From an uncultured Christensenella sp. (GTDB lineage: Bacteria > Bacillota > Clostridia > Christensenellales > UBA1750): a stretch of DNA of 44,894 nucleotides. The notes beneath the pieces were generated by a model. The model made no database searches. It was not told the DNA's origin and saw only the letters and a program-made list of their open reading frames with translations. Of the stretch, positions 39,657 to 44,894 are shown in pieces. The translations under genes and the position numbers were made by a program. The stretch covers positions 1 to 44,894 of the forward strand of contig CAOKIU010000012.1 of NCBI GenBank assembly GCA_948468595.1, in the 5' to 3' direction. The first letter of the stretch is position 1. Each line of letters begins with the position of its first letter.

Positions 39657-40762
39657 GGCTCCTCCTTTCTGGCCCACAGGTAGCCATACCGACCCATCAT
39701 CAGGTCGCAAAGGCCGATGGCCGTCACCGCATCCACCACGCTCCTGGCCCGGTGGAAGATCGCCGGGTCGTGCCGCCCGTGAATGCGCAGCTTCTGCGGG
39801 GCGCCGGTGCGCAGATCAAGAGTATCCTGCTCTTTGTAGATGGAGGGCGTGGGCTTGATGACCGTGGAAAAGACCACGGGCATGCCGTTGGTAATGCCGC
39901 CGCCCAGGCCGCCGTTGTGGTTGGTGCGGGTCCGGAGGCGCCCATCCGCCAGGCCAACGGGCGCGTCGTTGGCCTGGCTGCCCGGGAGCGAGGCAAAGCC
40001 AAAGCCCAGGCCAAACTGCACGCCCTTGAGCGCGGGGATGCTGAACAACAGCGCGGACAGCTCGCTCTCCACCGAGTGGAAGAACGGCTCTCCGATCCCC
40101 GCGGGCAGGCCGTCTATCGCGGTTTCCAGGATCGCCCCCAGGGAGTCGCCCTCCGCCTGCGCCTGCTCGATCAGCGCGCGCATCGCCCTGCCCGCGCCCT
40201 CGTCCAGAACAGGAAAGTCGGGGGAGTCCAGCGCGGCGATGTCTTCCTTAAGGCGCGCGCAGTCGAAACCGCGGTCCCGCGCGTCCATGCATTGGAGCAC
40301 GTGCGTGCCCACGGCGATGCCGTGCTCCGACAGGATCTGCTCGAAAACCGCGCCCGCTGCCACCAGCCCCGCCGTGACGCGGCCGGAGAAGTGCCCGCCG
40401 CCGCGCGCGTCCTGGTATCCGCCGTACTTGGCAAAAGCGGTGAAATCCGCGTGGGAGGGGCGGGGGAGGTACTTCATCGCCTCATAGTCCTGGGAGTGCT
40501 GCGCCTTGTTCTCAATGACCAGCGTCAGCGGCGTGCCGGTGGTGTGCCCATCGTAAAAGCCGCTCAGAAAGGTGAATTCATCCGCCTCCTGGCGCTGGGT
40601 GGAAATGCGCCCCGCGGGCCGGCGCTTGGTCAGCTCGCGCCGGATGCGGTCAAGGTCCAGGCGGATGCCCGCCGGAAGTCCGTCCAGCACAAATCCCACC
40701 GCCGGGCCGTGCGACTCCCCAAAGAGCGTCAGCTTAAAATTGGTGCCGAAGGTGCTTTTCAT
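39641..40762 (-). CDS. aroC: Chorismate synthase
   Basis: This FMN-dependent enzyme makes chorismate from EPSP. The 373-residue protein has TLFGESHGPAVGFVLDGLPAG, RPSHADFTAFAKYGGYQD, GGGHFSGRVTAG and the C-terminal DPAIFHRARSVVDAV. Length is normal. It is followed closely by the aroE-aroK gene and starts 12 bases after aroB. Confidence 0.97.
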   Translation of the reverse strand: MKSTFGTNFKLTLFGESHGPAVGFVLDGLPAGIRLDLDRIRRELTKRRPAGRISTQRQEADEFTFLSGFYDGHTTGTPLTLVIENKAQHSQDYEAMKYLPRPSHADFTAFAKYGGYQDARGGGHFSGRVTAGLVAAGAVFEQILSEHGIAVGTHVLQCMDARDRGFDCARLKEDIAALDSPDFPVLDEGAGRAMRALIEQAQAEGDSLGAILETAIDGLPAGIGEPFFHSVESELSALLFSIPALKGVQFGLGFGFASLPGSQANDAPVGLADGRLRTRTNHNGGLGGGITNGMPVVFSTVIKPTPSIYKEQDTLDLRTGAPQKLRIHGRHDPAIFHRARSVVDAVTAIGLCDLMMGRYGYLWARKEEPCATD

Positions 40763-40774
40763 GGTCGCCTCCTC

Positions 40775-41773
40775 TTAGAGCAAGGCGCGCAGCGCGCCCA
40801 AGGTCATGGGTTCGAAGCGGTATTGGCCGGCGCGATCGACCTTAACAACGGTCACGCGGCTGCCGTCGCCCTTTTTGTCATGCCCCATCGCGGCAAAGAC
40901 CGCATCCTTATCCACGTCGCACTGCGTGGGCAGGTTCAGCTTTTTCATGATTTCCAGCGTGCGGGCGCGCAGCGCGGGATCGGTGATGAAGTACAGCATC
41001 CCCAGCGCCACACACTCGCCGTGATACAGGCCGGAAAGGTTTGCCGCGCTCTCAATGCCGTGGCCGATGGTGTGGCCGAAATTGAGGCTCTTGCGCTCGT
41101 TTTGCTCCGTTTCGTCGATCTCCACGATCCTGGCCTTGGCCTCCACCGCCCGGCGGATGATCTCGTCGATATGGGGCAGATAGTCCGCCTCCTCAAAGCG
41201 GTCCAGGATCACGGGGTCCAAAATCAGCCCCATCTTCAGCGCCTCGGCAAGGCCGTTGGAGACGTGGCGCGGCGGCAGGGTGGCGAGCGTATCGCCATCG
41301 ATGAACACCGCGCGAGGCTGGTGGAACGCGCCGATGATGTTCTTGACGCCCTCTAGGTTGATGGCCATCTTCCCGCCTACCGAGGAGTCAATCTGCGAAA
41401 GCGTGGTGGTGGGGATGCCCACAAAATCGATGCCGCGCATGTACGTGGCCGCCGCAAAGCCCGCAAGATCGCCCACCACGCCGCCGCCCAGGGCGATGAC
41501 CAGATCCTTGCGCGTGAAGCCCTCGCGCAGCAGCCGCGCGCACAGGCGCTCGTAGACGGGGAAGGACTTTGCGCCCTCGCCCTTGGCCACAACCTCCAAA
41601 AACCCTTGGGGGCACTGGCCAAGGACGGTCTTTGCATACGCCTCGGGCACGCCGTCGTCGGTGACGATGAGGACCTTGCGCCGCAAGTTGACGTATTCCC
41701 CCACGCGGGAGAGAATGCCGCGCTCCATGTATATGGGATACGCGCGCGAGCCAAGATTGACTTGAATTTCCAT
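40775..41773 (-). CDS. aroB: 3-dehydroquinate synthase
   Basis: This NAD- and metal-dependent enzyme cyclises DAHP. The 332-residue protein is slightly short for the family. It has ALGGGVVGDLAGFAAATY, RGIDFVGIPTTTLSQID, SSVGGKMAIN and NFGHTIGHGIE (metal ligands). AAGGA lies eight bases before the ATG. It is separated from pheA by 90 bases holding a hairpin. Confidence 0.95.
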   Translation of the reverse strand: MEIQVNLGSRAYPIYMERGILSRVGEYVNLRRKVLIVTDDGVPEAYAKTVLGQCPQGFLEVVAKGEGAKSFPVYERLCARLLREGFTRKDLVIALGGGVVGDLAGFAAATYMRGIDFVGIPTTTLSQIDSSVGGKMAINLEGVKNIIGAFHQPRAVFIDGDTLATLPPRHVSNGLAEALKMGLILDPVILDRFEEADYLPHIDEIIRRAVEAKARIVEIDETEQNERKSLNFGHTIGHGIESAANLSGLYHGECVALGMLYFITDPALRARTLEIMKKLNLPTQCDVDKDAVFAAMGHDKKGDGSRVTVVKVDRAGQYRFEPMTLGALRALL

Positions 41774-41809
41774 ACTGCCATCCTTCCATTTGCGTATTTT
41801 TAGAACATG

Positions 41810-41839
41810 AAAAGGGGAACGATGATTGCACCGCTCCCC
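41810..41839 (-). terminator. Hairpin between pheA and aroB (possible attenuator)
   Basis: Leftward, GGGGAGCG pairs with CGTTCCCC (41832-41839 with 41814-41821, one G-T pair, 10-base loop), followed by TTTTCATG. It could reduce read-through from pheA into the aro genes. No promoter is evident between it and aroB. Confidence 0.55.
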
Positions 41840-41863
41840 ACTGACAACAAAGACGATGTGTAA

Positions 41864-42946
41864 TTATTCATCCGAACGCTCAAGGGTATAGGTGCCCAGC
41901 ACCTTGATCTGCGTACAGACCTCCTTGAGCTGCGAGAGCAGGGAGGAAGCGGCCGCGCCGGACAGGTCGCCAACCACTTCAATATAAAAATAGTATTGCC
42001 AAGGGGCGTTTTTCAGCGGGCGCGACTTGATGCACTCCAGGTTGAAGCCCAGGTCGCCGACGATATGCATCACCTTGGCCAGCTGACCGACCTGGTGATG
42101 CAGGGTAAACAAAAGGCTAAATCGATCGCCGTTTTCGGCCATCGATTTAGCGATGATGATAAATCGGGTGGTGTTGTCGTCCGAGGTATTGATGTCCGCG
42201 GCGAGCACGGAGAGGCCGTACAGTTCCGCAGTCGCCAAAGAGGCGATCGCCGCAAGGCGCGCGTCGCCCGTTTCCTTGACGTATTTGGCCGCCTGGGAGG
42301 TCGAGGCATAGGCCACCTGCTCTACGCCCGCCTGAGCCAGGAATTCCTTGCACTGCATCAGTCCCTGCGGATGCGAATAAACCGTCTTGACGTCCGCAAG
42401 GGACGCGCCGGGAAGACCCAGCAGATTCTGCCGGATCTTAAGGTCGTATACCCTGCGGATATACACGTCGTGGGACTTGAGAAGGTCCAGAATATTGCCC
42501 ACGTCGCCGGTGTGCGAATTTTCAAAGGGAATGACGCCATAGGAGATCTCTCCCGCGTCCACCGCGTCGAAGATTTCCTCAAAGGTCGCGTAGGAAACCG
42601 CCTTTTCGCAGGGGAAAAGGCGCTGCTCCGCCACATGCGTGTGCGAACCCTCGGCGCCGAAATAGCCCACGACCGTGCTATCGATCAACGTGGACTGATA
42701 GGCCTTGGAAAGCCCGATGGTATGCTTAAGGAATTTTTCGTAATAGGGGAGATAGCGCAGGTCTTCAATGTAGGCGCTGTTTTTTTGGATCAGCGCTTCC
42801 TCCCTGGCGGGATCGAAGATGGGAAGATGGCGCGCGGCCTTATACCGGGCGACGGATTCCACAGCCTGCATCCGCTTTAAGAACAGATCCGCCATTTGCC
42901 GGTCCACATCGTTGATCACCAGCCGCGCCTGTTCCAGTTCGTTCAT
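41864..42946 (-). CDS. pheA: Chorismate mutase-prephenate dehydratase (P-protein)
   Basis: This bifunctional enzyme turns chorismate into phenylpyruvate. The 360-residue protein has an N-terminal chorismate mutase helical domain (about 1-90), a prephenate dehydratase domain (VVGYFGAEGSHTHVAE, GVIPFENSHTGDV, DDNTTRFIII) and a C-terminal ACT domain with IKSRP (LECIKSRP), the phenylalanine-binding site. Start 42946 has GGGGA upstream; a longer frame to 42985 crosses a palindrome. It is the first gene of the aromatic block. Confidence 0.95.
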   Translation of the reverse strand: MNELEQARLVINDVDRQMADLFLKRMQAVESVARYKAARHLPIFDPAREEALIQKNSAYIEDLRYLPYYEKFLKHTIGLSKAYQSTLIDSTVVGYFGAEGSHTHVAEQRLFPCEKAVSYATFEEIFDAVDAGEISYGVIPFENSHTGDVGNILDLLKSHDVYIRRVYDLKIRQNLLGLPGASLADVKTVYSHPQGLMQCKEFLAQAGVEQVAYASTSQAAKYVKETGDARLAAIASLATAELYGLSVLAADINTSDDNTTRFIIIAKSMAENGDRFSLLFTLHHQVGQLAKVMHIVGDLGFNLECIKSRPLKNAPWQYYFYIEVVGDLSGAAASSLLSQLKEVCTQIKVLGTYTLERSDE

Positions 42947-42970
42947 GCCGCTCGTCCCCTTTCCCGTGCC

Positions 42971-42986
42971 TGTGAAAAGTTTCACA
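42971..42986. promoter_or_regulatory. Palindrome in the pheA leader, operator candidate
   Basis: TGTGAAA-AG-TTTCACA is a perfect 7-bp inverted repeat with a 2-base centre, located about 20 bases downstream of the promoter -10 and 25 bases before the pheA start. It would suit a repressor of the aromatic operon. Confidence 0.55.
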
Positions 42987-43002
42987 GCTCCAATTTAGGA
43001 AC

Positions 43003-43031
43003 AGTATAGCACATCCCACGCCAAAAGCAAA
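43003..43031 (-). promoter_or_regulatory. Promoter of the aromatic operon
   Basis: Leftward TATACT (43003-43008) is preceded by TTTGCT at 17 bases (43026-43031) or TTGCTT at 16. No T-box or leader peptide is seen between it and pheA. Confidence 0.65.
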
Positions 43032-43080
43032 GGGGAAGTTGCATAAAAATAACACAGCAATGCAGAAAAAACCGGGCGGA

Positions 43081-43770
43081 TCAATCGTTGTTCCGGCTGG
43101 CGGGCAGGAAGGGGAGGATGCGCCCGGCAAAGTCCGGCATGGAGAGGGTTTGCAACCACACCTTCCCCGGCCCACGCAGCACCGTCAAAAACAACCCTTC
43201 GCCGCCGAAGAGCACGTTTTTAAACCCGCGAACCGTCTCCACCGAATAGTCCACGCCCGCATCATAGATGGCCACGTTGCCGGTATCCACTTTCAGGCGC
43301 TCGCCCGGGGCGAGATGGCGCTCCACGGCAAACCCGTCGATCTCCAGGAAGGCAAGGCCCTGGCCGCTGAGGCGCTGCAACAGGAAACCCTCGCCGCCAA
43401 AGAAGCCGCCGCCCAACCCCTTGACCACCTCCATGGAGAGGGAGACGCCGGGCGTGGCGCACAAAAATGCGCTCTTTTGGCAGACGTATTCCCGGCCGGG
43501 GCCAATCTCAAGGGCCACGATGGAGCCGGGGAAGGAGGAAGCCAGCGCGATCTGCTGGCCGTCCCGCTGGGCGGTATAGGTCGCCATGAACAGCGATTCG
43601 CCGGTAAACATGCGCCCCAGGCCCCCCAGCAGGCCGCCCTTTAAGTTGGTATCCATGGCGATGCCGTCCGTCATCCAGGACATGCCGCCCGACTGCGTGA
43701 AAATGCTCTCCCCCCGCTCCAGCGCAATGGTGACCACGGGCAGTTGCCCGCCCTCAATCTTGTATCGCAT
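43081..43770 (-). CDS. AIM24 / TIGR00266 family protein
   Basis: This 229-residue beta-rich protein is of the TIGR00266 group (Pfam AIM24): FTQSGGMSWM, GGLLGGLGRMFTGESLFMATYTA, FFGGEGFLLQRLSGQGLAFL and NVLFGGEGLFLTVLRGPGKVWLQ, glycine-rich repeats of the double-beta-helix-like fold. It has no signal peptide or membrane helix. The biological role is unknown. AAGGAGG lies eight bases before the ATG at 43770. The longer open frame upstream runs into the histidine kinase and is not used. Confidence 0.9.
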   Translation of the reverse strand: MRYKIEGGQLPVVTIALERGESIFTQSGGMSWMTDGIAMDTNLKGGLLGGLGRMFTGESLFMATYTAQRDGQQIALASSFPGSIVALEIGPGREYVCQKSAFLCATPGVSLSMEVVKGLGGGFFGGEGFLLQRLSGQGLAFLEIDGFAVERHLAPGERLKVDTGNVAIYDAGVDYSVETVRGFKNVLFGGEGLFLTVLRGPGKVWLQTLSMPDFAGRILPFLPASRNND

Positions 43771-43901
43771 TGTGTGAACCTCCTTGCCATGATGATGGAT
43801 AAAGCCATTCGCCGGCCGCGGCGCGTATCCTCCATGCGGCGCTTCAAAACCGCGCTGCGGCCGCTGAAAGGTACAAAAAGCAGCGCCGAGGCCGGGGGCC
43901 G

Positions 43902-44894
43902 TCAGCCTCCGGCGTTCTGCCCGTCGCGCTCGCCGCCCTGCCAAATGGTCTTGGGCCGCGGCAGCACCAGATGCACCGTCGTGCCGCGGTTTGGCGCGGA
44001 GTGCAGAACGAACGTATAGCGCTCTTCGTAAAATACGTTCAAGCGCTGCAAAATGTTGCGGATGGCGTAGCCATGCCGCCCTTTGCCCGGCAATCCGCGC
44101 GCCACTTCGCCGCGGCGCGCCTCGGTCATGCCCACGCCGTCGTCCACCACGCAAAGGTCCAGCCGGTCGCCGTCAACGCGGGCGTGGACGCAGAGGCGCC
44201 CTTTTTCCAGCTTGGGGCCGATGCCGTGCTCCAGCGCGTTCTCCACCAGCGGCTGGACGATGTTCTTGAGGATGGGAAAGTCGAGGGCCTCCGGGGAAAC
44301 CTCCAGATGCGCGCTGAACTTGTCCTCAAACCGAATGCCCTGTACCTTGAGGTAGGCGCGCACCATCTCCATTTCCTCCGCGAAGGTGATGACGGAGCGG
44401 CCGTCGGAGAGCACCGCCCGGTAGAGCCTTGCCAGCGCGTCGGAAATCTCCACAATCTCCGCGCAACCCTTGAACCGCGCCATCCAAGTGATGGTGGCCA
44501 GGCTGTTGTAGAGAAAGTGCGGGTTGATGTTGGCTTCCAGCGCGTGCAGCTCCGCCTCGCGCTCCATTTGACCGGCGACATAGACGCGGTCGATCATCTC
44601 CTGTAGCTTTTCCGACATGTAGTTGAAGTCCCGCGCCAGCGCGCCCAGCTCGTCCTGACTGGCGCTGGGCACGCGCGTAGTGAAGTTGCCCCCGCGGATC
44701 TGCCGCATGGCCTGCATCATGGGCGAAATCGCCGAGAGCTGGCGCTGGACGAGGAAGGCGTAAAGGGAGCTGCACAGCAGCATGGAGATGAGGGAGAGGA
44801 GCACCACGCCCAGGGCGGAGGCGTACATGCCGCTGTAGAGGCTGCCCAAAGGCACGCTGGTGATCAAGGAGACGCCGAGGTTCTCAATCGGCAG
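43902..44894 (-). CDS. Sensor histidine kinase, YesM type, N-terminus beyond the window
   Basis: The coding frame is open to the window edge, so the 330 residues seen are the C-terminal part. In order: a membrane helix (about residues 25-50 of the visible part), a HAMP linker, the dimerisation/phosphoacceptor helix with NPHFLYNSL (His-kinase type 5), and the ATPase domain (PLVENALEHGI N-box, DDGVGM G1 box, HGYAIRNILQRL). YesM-type kinases usually sense extracellular carbohydrates and pair with an AraC-type regulator, which is not in this window and may lie to the right. Confidence 0.93.
   Translation of the reverse strand: MPIENLGVSLITSVPLGSLYSGMYASALGVVLLSLISMLLCSSLYAFLVQRQLSAISPMMQAMRQIRGGNFTTRVPSASQDELGALARDFNYMSEKLQEMIDRVYVAGQMEREAELHALEANINPHFLYNSLATITWMARFKGCAEIVEISDALARLYRAVLSDGRSVITFAEEMEMVRAYLKVQGIRFEDKFSAHLEVSPEALDFPILKNIVQPLVENALEHGIGPKLEKGRLCVHARVDGDRLDLCVVDDGVGMTEARRGEVARGLPGKGRHGYAIRNILQRLNVFYEERYTFVLHSAPNRGTTVHLVLPRPKTIWQGGERDGQNAGG

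Overview
The window looks like a chromosomal segment of a GC-rich Clostridia-type Firmicute, probably a gut anaerobe. The evidence is a T-box leader, a folT-type THF riboswitch, a two-subunit iron-sulphur serine dehydratase, lipoproteins with Gram-positive lipoboxes, strong AGGAGG ribosome binding sites, several TTG starts and vegetative -35/-10 promoters with 17-base spacing. I see no phage, insertion sequence, CRISPR array or rRNA. The taxonomic placement is inference.

Left part (1-11.8 kb): a small lipoprotein; a large protein joining an endonuclease Q-like PHP nuclease to a UvrD/PcrA helicase and ending in a sliding-clamp-binding-like pentapeptide; an FAD/Rieske oxidoreductase; an O6-alkylguanine repair protein; a tRNA-Thr(GGU) with its own promoter and terminator; a DUF1015 gene divergent from a transporter-sdaAB-sdaAA serine-degradation operon; and folT under a THF riboswitch, followed by an orphan Hpt protein.

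Middle (11.8-21.4 kb): mostly leftward genes. These are a DEAD-box RNA helicase, a beta-propeller lipoprotein, a TSCPD mini-protein, an AlaX editing protein, a DUF5685/J-domain pair and trpS. Rightward are a DUF436 protein and an acetyltransferase.

21.4-33.7 kb: the most unusual control element is a T-box leader whose reconstructed specifier is the valine codon GUA. It precedes an AMP-forming acyl-CoA synthetase rather than a tRNA synthetase or an ordinary amino-acid gene. This suggests salvage of a branched short-chain acid (isobutyrate) into valine. A serine hydrolase, a lipid-type glycosyltransferase with a PlsY-like partner, tadA, a flavodoxin-like reductase, exonuclease III, NAD synthetase, a KDPG aldolase fused to a glyoxalase-like domain, a tiny membrane protein and an AviRa-like rRNA methyltransferase follow.

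33.7-43 kb: a leftward block pheA-aroB-aroC-aroEK-aroQ-aroF-aroA-tyrA-azlC-azlD encodes the whole route from PEP plus erythrose-4-phosphate to chorismate, with branches to phenylalanine and tyrosine and a likely amino-acid exporter at the end. Genes from aroB onward are tightly packed or overlapping. A hairpin separates pheA from aroB. The window ends with an AIM24-family protein and a truncated YesM-type histidine kinase.
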